This document shows, piece after piece, positions 11,705-26,839 of a DNA stretch of 64,000 nucleotides; within the stretch, counting starts at the first letter, position 1, and each line of letters opens with the position of its first letter. The DNA is taken from NCBI GenBank assembly GCA_002633005.1, contig NMRA01000885.1, forward strand, positions 33,842 through 97,841. The letters are read 5' to 3'. The notes under the pieces were generated by a model. It was not told the origin of the DNA and searched no databases. It saw only the letters and a list, made by a program, of their open reading frames with translations. Source of the stretch: Phoronis australis (Eukaryota > Phoronida > Phoronidae). A program made the position numbers and the translations under genes.

Positions 11705-11829
11705 TTAAGAGTCTGGCAAACCAGCCATGGGAAACATAACTCCATTTTTGTCTGGCCCTTTGTCTGGCACGGTAACTTTAATTCGCTGTTCGGCCTCTGC
11801 ATTTTCGCCACAGTTGAGGCCATTACAAA
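11705..11829 (-). CDS. Candidate terminal exon, unknown protein
   Basis: On the minus strand an open frame reads CNGLNCGENAEAEQRIKV, then TVPDKGPDKN, and ends MAGLPDS with TAA at 11705-11707. A pyrimidine-rich stretch and AGTAG acceptor choices precede it, with splice phase 1 in either case. The composition is protein-like (paired Cys, acidic run, Gly/Pro turns) but I do not recognise the family. It could be the 3' end of a gene whose other exons lie upstream, perhaps including 12604-12717, although that exon's phase does not match directly. Confidence 0.3.
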
Positions 11830-12603
11830 CTACTCCAATAAAGAAAACTAAACGATACTGGTTGAATAAGCTGATTAAAAATCACGAGACTTGTTTAACA
11901 GAAAATTACGTATCATTCCCACCTATTCTTATTACATTGAAGAAAGTCATGGTGAAGCATAAAACGTCCAAGCCCATGCTGGTTGTCATATTTAATGTCA
12001 ACACATTAGGGAATAGGAGAATATATAGAACTCGAGAAAGAAACATCGGCTAACTTAGTTTTAACAAATTTCTTGAATTCTTCATTGCCTTCTGCTGCCA
12101 TAAACAGATGTGACGTACATCTACATGTGACTTATGGAGCCTTAATTTTGATACCATGAACAATTTTCCGATTTCTTGGAAACGAATAATTCCCTTAAAT
12201 GCATTATTGTCACATATAATTATGTTCACCCGTCGTAGCGTATTCTTAATACGGTAATGGATTCAATGACTTGGTCTATGTTATGGCCCTGTGGTTAGTG
12301 GACTTTGAAGAGCTTTCCCCTATTCAATATTGGCATTTTAGTTTTGTATTTTATATAAAGGTTATGGTAAATTTTACTTTTCTTTAAGCATTTAGGTAAT
12401 GAATTATTCATGTCGTCAACAGCATTTTGCAATTTTTTAGCATTTGTATTGATGTACTAATCTTTTATAAACAGAAAACTAATTTTTGAGCAATTATTTT
12501 TGTAAAACATAGAGAATTTCTGCAAAATGTCACATTGTGAATAGTGTATGGGACCTTTGCCGTCAGAGTAGATTGACATTTTTACTGCAATCCGCGGTTT
12601 ACT

Positions 12604-12717
12604 CAGGCCTCAAGTCAATTTGTTCTTTCAAAGCCGTAGTGGTAATATTGTACATACATGTATACCCAGCATCCCCTTTGTCCAATCGCATGTTGTTACT
12701 TTTGCTCCTCTGCTGAT
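12604..12717 (-). CDS. Candidate immunoglobulin-like exon fragment
   Basis: After an acceptor ATAATCAG, the minus strand reads NNMRLDKGDAGYTCMYN and continues to EQIDLRPE before a possible donor GA|GTAAAC. The DKGDAGYTC pattern is the D-x-G-x-Y-x-C hallmark of the F strand of Ig domains. No partner exon carrying the B-strand cysteine was found, so this is an isolated match. Confidence 0.25.
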
Positions 12718-13465
12718 TATACGAAAATGGCTTGACAGATAATGGATGCACCGACAAAATTCGCTTTACAGACAGATTCGACCACCGTAGCACGGCCACA
12801 TCAGTTTACAGCAAGACTCCTTGGACTGTGGATTGTTGTCAAAACAAACTTGACACAAGGGTTTATTGTTAGATGTGCTGGCACCAGTCAATTTAAGAAT
12901 GACATTAACTCCTTAAGCACCAACTGATAGCCAATGAATCAACAAAAGTATTTCTTGGTTGTTTCTAACACATCGGCTTGATAGGTTTTGGTGTAATTTG
13001 ATGTAAGGGGTCAAATACGACTGGCAATACGTTCTTAGATGGTGTTGTTGCAAAACATGCAGTCATAACGTTATTAAATTGTTATCTCTGTGGCTTGTTT
13101 TAAGTTGACATCAAATGCACGAGGTATTGACGTGTTTGATGATGGGACATGTCATAGTTGTTAAGTTTATTTGCTTCCAGTTTCTTGTCTTGAAATGTCC
13201 TCAAACTTTGGAAAACCCTTATCAAGAGGTAATGCGTGGAGTGATGTTGAACCGTATGAATGTACATGTAAGTGGCATTGTAATGAAATGCTAGGTCGTA
13301 ATACCACACCAAGGTGACTAGTTGATTCTTTAAGTATTTTGGGGGGAAATTTTACTCAATTATTGGGGATGCTAAGAAGAGCCGCCGCTGTCCACAACGA
13401 CCTCTGGAGGTGTGCCAACCAAATTGATCAGGCTCGGTCCATTACAGTATGGCTCATCTCGTCTC
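12718..13465. other. No gene seen
   Basis: Short unrelated ORFs only. Nothing recognisable apart from one ATGTACATGTAAG word near 13260. Confidence 0.4.
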
Positions 13466-13469
13466 TCCT

Positions 13470-14290
13470 ACTACTTTATTGGCGCAGCATCAGGAGCCTG
13501 CCCACTTCCCGTAGTCTTCTTGCACCACTGTTCATTCCTCTTCTTCCATATCCACTGCGACGCCCTCTCCGCTCGCTCGCTTATAACACTGATGGCCTTC
13601 TTCCTTTCCTTTCCTGTCACCCTTAATGCACGAAATGCCCTCCATACTGACTGCCCAACAAATCCCCTGCACCCAACTTCAACTGGCCAGTACCATACTC
13701 TGCCACCCCCTACTTCGACATTCCTCGCACAACTGTTGATATTTCTCTTTCTTCCTTCCATGTGCTTCTTCTATCCGCTCTTCCCGTGGCACTGTCAGCT
13801 CCAGCAGTATTACCTCCATCGTTGCCGGTGACCACATCACGATGTCTGGTTTCAGACTTGTCTCCGCTGTCTCACTTGGGAAGGTCATCCTTCGGTACTG
13901 ATCGACGTTAGTCTTCCGCAATGTTCAGCACACCTCCTCCTCCTGTCTTTCCTTGAGTTGAACTACCCGCCAGCACAAAATTAACACACTGTGACCCCTT
14001 CAGCACTTTCTGCTCCTTTTTGCGTTCCCTCTCGAGGCTCTCCGCGATCACCTCCAACACCTGGCCATCCCTCCATGTATATTGTTCGTCTGACAACGCT
14101 GATGAGCATGATGACAGCACGTGTTCCAGGTTTTCTGGCTTCTTACATTACACACAAGTCGGATCTTCCATTAACCAACACACAGTCACGCAAATAGGAT
14201 GGGCTGGCCAAAACATCATATAGAGACCTCAGCAAAAACCTCAATCTACTCTCCTGCATTGCCCAGATCTCTTGCCACTTCAAACTCCTC
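13470..14290 (-). mobile_element. Degenerate retroelement C-terminal region (zinc-knuckle and PD-(D/E)XK-like part)
   Basis: Read on the minus strand, successive frames give RLRFLLRSLYDVLASP, a damaged C-x2-C then HVLSSCSSAL, YTWRDGQVLEVIAESL, KPDIVMWSPATMEVILLELT, RKKEKYQQLCEEC and VEVGCRGFVGQSVWRAF. This order is familiar from the C-terminal part of reverse-transcriptase polyproteins common in cnidarian, fish and amphioxus genomes. The D...ELT spacing resembles a PD-(D/E)XK nuclease core, though that assignment is from pattern only. Frameshifts near 13705, 13910 and 14140 break it, so it is dead. The upstream RT domain was not found here. Confidence 0.65.
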
Positions 14291-16164
14291 TGTCTAACTC
14301 CCTGCCAATTCAGCCAACTGCCTTGCTATCTCATGCCTGCTGCTCTGTCTCTTCTTGTTTCTTGTTCCATGCTTCTCACATGCTGCTGTACTATGATACG
14401 TCTCTGTTAACCGTGCTTCCTCGTGAATATGAGTCCGTGTCCCGGGTATATAGGTGCGTGGAACGTGTTTTGTGAGTCCGTTCCCGTGTTTGTGAATCAG
14501 TGGACGGTGTTTGCAGTCCGTGAGTCGTGTTTATGAGTCCGTTGACCGTGTAGTTTAGGTACCTTGTAGATGGAGTGCTAGTTGTTACATATTCCATCAA
14601 TGCTTTCTGCACATTGAATGAATGACCGTTACTGTATAGAATTTTACCACCCTAATAGTTATTACCAGTATTGTTTGTTGTTAACAGAATCAGCCATCAT
14701 GATGTGAAAACAGGATTTTGTCTTGTATTGTATGTAATCCTTTCAGCGGTCCTGTTGCCCAGATGTCTGCCTTTGAGATAAACGTCATGGCTCAGTTGTC
14801 TTTCTCAGTCTACCAGTAAATGATATTTTCTCACATGGTCTGACCTTGGGATCAGACGACCATGGACATTCAATGCATTACTCTTGTAAAATAGTCCTCG
14901 TTGGTACTGCTGATCTGTGGAAATTATCCGTTCAAATGTTAAGACTTCTAAATCAAAAAGACTAGGTAGGCATATAGACTGTGGTCATAGTAACGCTACG
15001 GTAATACTTGGAAACTCATGCAGATGGGGGAACTTAAATTACCACTGGAGCCGACAGAGTTAAGTTGTATTATGCACAGATCTGTCAACTGTTGAAATGC
15101 TGGTATGTTCCTCAAAATTGGGACATTCTAAGTCCAGGATTATGGGTAAAAATTCTTCAGTGTGAGAGATTCTATGACAGACAAATGGAATTTTATTTTG
15201 TCAAAATACTCAACTAAGGAATTTCTAAGTAAATTTAACATGGCATATACAGTTACCAACTGTTACCAAACGATTCATTTGGAACATTGTAATGGGCTTT
15301 TGAAAAATAGAAAACATTCTCAATTTTAGCAGTTATTTTTGCCAAAATCAATGATTTTACACAATATTTTTTCCCTTTTTGTGGTGAGTGTGTTGAGAAA
15401 ATTAATATTATTTAACCCAGTCAAGTTTTTTAGTTTGAACTTCTCTTTGGCACCCCTTGATTTTGATCATTTGTCAATATGTTGTGTTGTTGTGTGTCAA
15501 TGGATTTGAAATTGTTACCAAATTACCATTAGTACCAAGACCTATTCCTGGACACTTATTTGTCATTTTTAGCGTAATAAGCATGTCTGAGGGAGGCTGT
15601 CTCTAGAAATCATTTATATTTAAATTTTATTTTTAAGGTATTGCTAATATATGGTTAACACTTACTAACAGATGACCTAGAACTGAACTGTTCTAGGAAT
15701 CTCAGTTTACTAAATAGTAAAAACTGGTTACAATTTATCCTTAGTAATCGGAATTTGTACTTACAGTCGCAGTGGTAAATACATGTATTTTGTGTGAAAT
15801 GCTGACAAGAGAAAGTGTAAAGAACTTCATGTTAAATACCGAGTTACACTGTGCCAAAATCGACAACATGGAGTAATTTACTAACACCAAGATTATGAAC
15901 TTACAGTAATTGGGTTCCGTATTTCTTCACCTATTTATTGTGCTATATCGGAATTTTGTTTTGTCATATTTCTAAGCAAAAATAAAAATTGAGAAATTTT
16001 ATTGTTGGCTATATGAGTACCCTGTCATAACACATTTTTTTCAAAATATCCAATATTTGTATCTGAAGGTAATCAGTGTTTGAAAAATAGAAAAATGACA
16101 AATTTGGTGATTACTTTTGTGTGAAATAAATGAAGAAGTACTTATATGCACAGTAATGCCGGCA
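14291..16164. other. A+T-rich gene-free stretch
   Basis: No recognisable exon on either strand. It contains direct GTGAGTCCGTT-like short repeats at 14430-14550 (variants of CGTGTTT.TGAGTCCGT) and otherwise low-complexity A+T-rich sequence. Confidence 0.4.
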
Positions 16165-16903
16165 ATGGTTCTCTTTGTCTAGTCTGGGAGGATAAGAATT
16201 AAGTTTAAAATCCTACACAGCACTAATTTGGTCAAACGACTGAAGTCACCAACTTCAAACTTGAATAATTCAAGTAAGAGATAATGATGAATCATTGCCC
16301 TCATTGGAATCATCCTTGAACTCCAATTGGTTCATTTCATTACCCAATGTAATTGGGAACAGTATTCACTGTCTTAAAATGGCAAAACAGGATTCCATCC
16401 TAAATATGAACTAAAGATGGCGCTGTGTGTGGCTTTGACTGCATTTGTACCCCGTAGGACTAGCATTTGTGCTTTTTCATTATAATTAATGTAAATAGTG
16501 GTAACATGTTTAGTATTTTGCTAACCAATCGTGTGGTCCATCTTGATCTTGTTTTGCAGTTTGTTACGATGGTAAGTCATTCATCATTTGGGAGTTGATG
16601 AATATGATGAAAGCAAAAGCACACGATACATGTATTTTTTATGGACGCTTTCCCTTTTTTCATCGTACTCTGAAGTGGTTTCCTGAACTATTTAATATAC
16701 TCCTGTCCATTCAATGTGTTCAGTATATGGGTTCACAATTAAGACTGCCCAATACGTAGGTGACATTTTTGATGGTGACAGTCCTAATATAACCTCCGTA
16801 TAGAGTGTCCCCCATGACTCTGGTGTCATACCTGCCTCTATCTGCCAGCGGAGCACCTTGGCATAAATGTGCATGTACTGTATGTTGACATTCAAATACA
16901 GTG
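16165..16903. repeat. Right end of duplication unit A
   Basis: This segment, from GTCTAGTCTGGGAGGA to the word CATTCAAATACAGTGC, is repeated in the same orientation at 32415-33148 with small substitutions and indels. The pair marks the equivalent ends of units A and B. Confidence 0.8.
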
Positions 16904-17152
16904 CACACCACCGTTAAAATAAATGAAAAACTTCCTTGGACCTCTTAATGTCACATTTTAGAAAGGGCTCCGAAACTAAATGGACATCGAGCTCCATAAA
17001 CAGAATTTATATTTGCTTTCATACTATCTTGCATTGGTGCTGCCGGCCACTCAGGATGGGGAGAGGCTTCATAGTTTCAGTAGACAAGTGCATTTTTTCG
17101 ATTTTCTTCACCTGCATCCAAAAACTTGCAGTCCCACAGCTTACGCCGATGC
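16897..17152 (-). pseudogene. Decayed copy of the cysteine-rich ORF
   Basis: The sequence aligns with 285-560 (for example AAATGAAAAA.TCC..GG and TGGACATC.G.CTCC), but frameshifts and an internal deletion around 17040-17110 destroy the frame. It occupies the position downstream of the unit B FReD gene that the intact ORF has in unit A. Confidence 0.6.
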
Positions 17153-17204
17153 TCTCATCAGACCCGAGTTAACTCAGTATGAAAAGACTTACAGAGCTGT
17201 TGTG

Positions 17205-17685
17205 CGCATGTGATAACATCTAGATCTTTTGTTAACTGACCAGCCCATTCTTTTTTGGTATGATAACATGCCGACCAATTATCTACCCGCCTTAATACCG
17301 ACCCAATGTGAACACCGTCAAAACAAACCGTCGAACAGATAAGATTGTCTTAATATCTTCAGTTGTGGTTGGTCGATTTTGGTGTTTGAAAGACTAAACA
17401 TGATCCGCAATTGGCGAGGAATTCATTAATGTTAGTGGTTTATGGCCAAACATTTTATGATATGACTTTTATTTTTAACAGCGCAGCCCAATCAGACTAG
17501 ATATGATCTTAGCTGAGATTAGAGATAATATCAAACAAAAAACCGCTTACCCACTAACCTTAAATGCCAGAATGAAATTTATCAGTCTTGTAACATATTG
17601 GCTACAGCAGTCATCTACCCAACTTGTTGCTGTGCTATGCAACCGAACAAGTTGGACTCAACGAGACAACGCCGTAATGGGCTTT
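17205..17685. repeat. Interspersed repeat, copy 1
   Basis: This stretch resembles 29100-29575 in the same orientation over about 480 bp (shared words TTTTGTTAACTG.CCAGC, GGATTGTCTTAA-like, AATATTGGCTACAG, CCAACTTGTTG). It is a second repeat relationship inside unit B that is not explained by the A/B duplication. The element type is unknown. Confidence 0.55.
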
Positions 17686-18311
17686 GAATTGTCCTCTTTA
17701 AAGTGTATTTCCTCTTTCTAGTTTTGATTTCCTATTCTTTGATTTCCATTTTCCTGTTTTTTGCTCTTGTTGTCATTATTTTGATTTTTATGCTAAAACG
17801 TTATTTCAGTTAAGTTTTACAACACAAAATATATTTCTACCACACAAGCCAATATGTGGAACAATACGACACCTGGAAAAATTTCCTCTTCTTTATACAT
17901 TGTCATTCCAAGCCTTCATTTCATTAACATAATCAGTTTCTTACTTCTCACCCAGAGCTGTTTCTTAGTCTCATGTTTGCAAAATTGATAAACATGTGCG
18001 TAAAGACCTGCAAAACGCGGGATGTTTTGAACATGTGTTATTTATTTTCTAACGAATTTCGACAACATTTTTTCCATAAATATGTAATTTTTATTTCTTT
18101 ACCTTTAAAAATAGTGAACAATATTTAGCATAATTGCATGTTGAGTAAACGTGTCTGGATTACCCTCTTCAAAATGCAACATCTCTACATGTACATGTAC
18201 GAAACTACTTTTACTCTTCAGTTATCAAATGCCAGTAACTGTTCATGCAAACAGGTTACCAAATATCAGGCACAAATCAATAAAAGCTGAAAGGCATGTA
18301 TCGTGATATCA

Positions 18312-18317
18312 TTTATT
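18312..18317 (-). terminator. Polyadenylation signal of PAN-FReD gene
   Basis: AATAAA on the minus strand lies about 45 bases after the TAA stop at 18361-18363, a normal position for the cleavage signal of the unit B FReD gene. Confidence 0.4.
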
Positions 18318-18360
18318 TTCGTATTCAAGTCAGTTACCTCTACACGTCACCATAATTCGT

Positions 18361-22655
<4,295 letters not shown>

Positions 22656-22724
22656 TCGGGTTAACACGGTGAAATGTTGTTGAATGTTCCTGTTGCAGTG
22701 CCACTGGTCTTTCGCCGAGAAGCG

Positions 22725-22731
22725 TTTTATA
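22725..22731 (-). promoter_or_regulatory. TATA box of gene B
   Basis: A perfect TATAAAA on the minus strand (context GTCTATAAAACGC) lies 70 bases upstream of the ATG at 22655. Initiation about 30 bases downstream would leave a leader of about 40 nt. This supports taking 22655 as the start codon. Confidence 0.5.
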
Positions 22732-23136
22732 GACGGCGATCTTTTCACAAGATTATAAAAACCCTTGAAAAAGTATCCGTTATCGATCGGTATCTCTACA
22801 ACCAATCGGATGCGAAGCATCCAACTCGTAACTGACGACCTATGTACATGCAGCTAACTTCGTCTGGGGTAACGGGTGATATTTATCGTCTTTAAAGGCG
22901 AAGGCAACCTGTTTTCATGTCATTTTTAGCAAAAATAAGGTTCGTTGATTATCTCAGCCACATTTTTCACTTATTTAATGCTTTTCGTAATTTAATTAAT
23001 TACTCTTTACTTTTTATAATAAAATCTGAATAATTTATTTGTGATGCCTTAACTTTAGCTTGATATTCATAATGTCTGAGCCGAAATGGCCCCATTAAAT
23101 TTAATATGTTTAATTTTTTCATTAATACAATTTTAG
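22732..23136. other. Upstream flank of gene B
   Basis: Includes the remaining promoter side of gene B and A+T-rich sequence with no recognised feature. It ends at a possible acceptor for the plus-strand exon at 23137. Confidence 0.35.
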
Positions 23137-23403
23137 GAATCAGGAAAGGCTGATGCTGAAGAAGCGGCTTCTGCTGAAGTTGGAGACCTGCCGATTATTA
23201 GTAAAGGTTGGGTATGGAAAAGTTCAAAACCAGCAAGAAATTACCCTTCTGGACAACTAAGTGAGGGGGCTAGAGAGAGACCGAAAAGTCTACTCCCAGA
23301 AGATATGTCAAAGAGAATTTATAACTTGAGGAACGAGTCCGGGAAAAAGTATTTGCCAAAGATTACTGGGTTTTACCACAACAGGTCCAATGTAATTTGT
23401 TGA
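23137..23403 (+). CDS. Candidate terminal exon of an unrecognised plus-strand gene
   Basis: After a pyrimidine-rich acceptor (ATTTTAG|GAATCAGG), 88 codons stay open to TGA. The frame reads ESGKADAEEAASAEVGDLP, then SKGWVWKSSKPARNYP, SLLPEDMSKRIYNLRNE and YLPKITGFYHNRSNVIC. The composition (acidic start, basic middle) is protein-like rather than random, but I do not recognise it. The strand is opposite to the lectin genes and the same as the orphan kinase exon at 26737. An A+T-rich stretch with AATAAAA near 24200 could end such a transcript. Confidence 0.35.
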   Translation, partial: ESGKADAEEAASAEVGDLPIISKGWVWKSSKPARNYPSGQLSEGARERPKSLLPEDMSKRIYNLRNESGKKYLPKITGFYHNRSNVIC

Positions 23404-24949
23404 GATAGGCCGCTCTCAGTAAATGTGGGGAAACTGGGACAGAGGAAGTGGAGTATGCATTGAAAGAGGCAATCTGCGATTGTCAAGGATGTAGCATTGT
23501 AAAAATTCAAAGGGAGGAGACAGTACTGTGGCTGGACCTGTAAATACTCTGGCTGATTTGCTAAATCCATTGGTGGTATCATTATGTCAGCACAGCTGTG
23601 TAGGGAAGTAGTCTTGTGTATTTTTGCAAGCTTTGTTTGCACCAGAACTGCTGTGTGAATAGAACAAATCTAAATTTACCTGTATTGATTTTTTGCCCAG
23701 CCACCAATCATGATCCTGGGCCAGTGGATTATGTTGGTACAGCCACATTGTAATGGGTACATTATTTTTTTTGTTTAGCCACTGGATTTTTTGGTCTGAT
23801 AGCATTTTTCAGTGTGGCCAACACATTTAGACGTTTGTTTCGTGATTTCTGACCAATGTACTGTTCCTTTTCCTTGAAACTGTAAAATTGATCAGAAGTT
23901 GTGTTTCCGCATTTTATTTACCATTAGAGATTTTTGTTTGTAAATGAGTATTTATTACTGACATTTGAGCCCCTGTTGTAGTTAGGCTGGTTGTAACACT
24001 CCTTTCAGGAGGTAAAGTTTTGATTTAGACCATTTACCTTCATAAAATTTTCTCAATTATGTTCCTGATGCAGATGGGAAGTGATTTCTGGAATTGCAGC
24101 AAATTGACAGTTTGTTATTCCTCAAGACCACGCTGTGTGCATAAAATCACACACCGTTAGACAAGCCATCTTACAGAGCCTGATCAGAATTGACTAGGAA
24201 ATAAAATACCTATTTCATGATGGTAAGTTGTCTAAATCAAAAGTTGTTTTATGTGATAGTAGGCGGGTTTATGTCCACTTCAAAGGATGTTTTGTTGCAG
24301 TACTGAAAAATGTTAGCACATTAGCCCTGGTGATTGTGGTGGTTATTTTTGATAAGAACATGGATGTGGTTCCGACAGCTACCTCAAAGTTGTAAAGAAG
24401 GAGAAATTTACAATGTTGCCAGCGACATTGCAAAATCCCTTTCTCGCAGTGAGACTACATCACCTTAAATGTAATTCCCTGACTTCACTTGATGGGTTTT
24501 ATGTGGTTGACTCTGTCCTCTATCAATGGGGCTATTCGGAGAATTCTCCTCGCGGTGTCGCTGCTGTACTAGTGGTGATTGAATTGCGCATGCGTGGCTG
24601 TCTGCATGTAAACAACTGGTAAAAGATGGAATTTTTATCAAAATACGTCGTCTCGCTAAGCCTTATTGACTTGGGTTGTTGTGATGAAAGTAGCAAAAAT
24701 TATTTGTAATGAAAAATTATTGAAAACTGTGTGAACAAAAGGTGACAAAAAGACATATGGTGACTTGTTTGTTGGTTTGTAGTCACCTTTTAAGTTTGGG
24801 ATTGAGGCCATAAAAATTTCAGTTAAAGACTGTTAAAGGTAATTATTGGCTAAAAGAGGGAAAAAGTCACCACGAATAGACTCCCAAAGTCTGATGATTT
24901 TGGTGAGAAGATATTTATGTTTATGCGCGCACACATTTATATGTGGATG
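23404..24949. other. No gene seen
   Basis: No convincing exon. 24690-24930 aligns with about 5600-5810 in unit A (shared words GAGG.CATAAAAAT, ATTGGC.AAAAGAG, AAAGTCTGA.GATTTTGGT). Confidence 0.45.
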
Positions 24950-26640
24950 CAATATGCTGTCATCGGGCGTCTGTCTGGCGTCCTCTGCTCTATCTCCCAA
25001 ACCCTTTGGCGTATATGTTCACGAAAGTTTGCATGTGTGTAACTTTCTTTCGTAGATTAGTGAACTTTCGAACGGTTTCGAATACTGGCGTGACCCCTAG
25101 TGGCAATTTTAGATTTTTACGTTTACCTCTGTATCTTCAAAGGTCCTCAATGGATTTTCTTAAAATTTGGCATGTAGGCATCTATTAGTGAGATGATGCT
25201 ATCCTCTCGTTTTCTGATGGATTCGAGATCTTTTGTGTCATCGAGTGGCCATTTTTACTGTTTTCAAGTCTGTTTTTTGGGCGTCGTCCCCTCTATCAAC
25301 CGGAATGATTGTGAATGTTCTTACTGTGAAGAGGACAGCTGACGATGATTTTCTGAAGACTGTGGCTATTCCTAGTGGCAGTTTTGCTTTGTTTTGCACC
25401 AATGGCTGTATCTTCTAAACACTGTGCAGGACTTTTTATTTACTTTAGCATTATTGTATATTTACATGAAGTTGGCAATGGATGACGACGATTTTCCGAC
25501 GGAGCTGAGTGCTGATGTGCCCCCTTGTGGCAGTTTTAGTTTTTTAAGTTTGCCTCTCTATCTTCAAAGGTCCTCAACAGATTTTCATGAAACTTAGCTT
25601 AGCCATCTATTATCAAGATGACGCTATCCTCCCGTTTTCGGATGGATTCGAGGTATTTTGCGTCACCTAGTGGCCATTTTTTCTGTTTTCGAGTTTGTTT
25701 GTCGGCGTCCACCCCTCTGTCGACCAAACCACTTTAAGAATGATAAATTGTGAAAATTGGCATATATGTTGTTATTATGAAGAGAATGGCTGAAGATGAT
25801 TTTCCCACGACTTTGACCACTGTGGTGCCTCCTAGTGGCAATTTTGTTTTTTGTTCCCATGGCTGCATTTCCTAAACCCGCCGTATAATCTTCACTAAAT
25901 TTAGCAAGTGTATAATGAAGGTGACAACAGATGACGACGACTTTCGTATGAATCTGACTACCGCCGTGCCCCCTGGTGGCAATTCTATTTTTTTACATTT
26001 ACCTGTATCTTCAAAGGTCCTTAACGGATTTTCATTGGTAAGATGATGCTATACTTCCGTATTCGGATGGATTCAAGATATTTTGCACCACCTGGTTGGC
26101 ATTTTTGGTGTTTTTAAGTCTTTTTTTGGCGTTGGCCCCTCTATCAACCAAACCACTCTAAGGATGTTTTTAAAAATTAGATTGTGTTCTCAGTGTGAAG
26201 AGAATGGTTGACAACGACAACTTTGACTGCTGTGGTGAATCCTAGTGGCAGTTTTGTTTTGTTTCGCGTTCATAGCTGTATCTCCTAAATCCACTCCAGT
26301 ATCTTTATTAAATTTAGAAAGTATGAAGTTAACACAAGATGTCGACTTTCAGAAAGAACCGATGAACGCTGTGTCACCTAGTGGCAATTTCATTCTTTTC
26401 GGTTTTCCTTTGTTTCTGTCAATTTTTTTGACAGATAAATTTACCATACCTTTTTATTAATATAGAAATGATGGCATGTTCTCGTATTTGGATGGATTCG
26501 ACGTATTTTGTGCTATCTTGTGGTCATTTTTTGATACAAATTAGCAACCCCATAAACACACCATTTGTGGTGCAAATTCGTGGGCACATTTCAGCGCTCC
26601 GGGTTGCACTTGTTACAATTGAAGTCTGTTGCAGGCATAG
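24950..26640. repeat. Second array of the three-part satellite
   Basis: Same family as 1290-3680. CTAGTGGCA/CCA landmarks fall near 25098, 25243, 25371, 25532, 25670, 25834, 25975, 26241 and 26381, giving monomers of about 145 bp in an A-B-C order and a roughly 435-bp period. Unit A has the flanking sequence without this array near 5810, so the array entered or expanded in unit B alone. Confidence 0.75.
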
Positions 26641-26736
26641 TTACTCCATGCTAATAGTGAATAATTGACGTGTATTTTTGTGAATCTGCTTTTAGGATTT
26701 CTATATCTGTGACTGATGCTTGTGTGCACTTTGCAG

Positions 26737-26827
26737 GATTTGCCCGTTCCATATCGGGGATCGGCAGCGGTAACTACACTGACTACGTGGCCACCAGGTG
26801 GTACAGGTCCACGGAGCTGTTGCTTGG
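26737..26827 (+). CDS. Orphan CDKL5-like protein kinase exon
   Basis: Between TTTGCAG| and CTTGG|GTGGGT, a 91-nt exon reads [12 protein letters not shown] then [19 protein letters not shown]. This is the activation segment from just after DFG through the APE region of CDKL-family kinases, closest in my memory to CDKL5 (which has [16 protein letters not shown]). The APE proline is threonine here. No neighbouring kinase exon was seen on either side within the window, so it is either one exon of a gene with very long introns or a stranded duplicate. The remnant at 5918-5938 carries the same Thr codon. Confidence 0.6.
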
Positions 26828-26839
26828 GTGGGTAACATT

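Noticed and set aside
22656-22820. Upstream extension of the PAN gene frame to an ATG at 22820
   Set aside because: The extension crosses the TATA box and would put a basic, non-signal sequence before the signal peptide.
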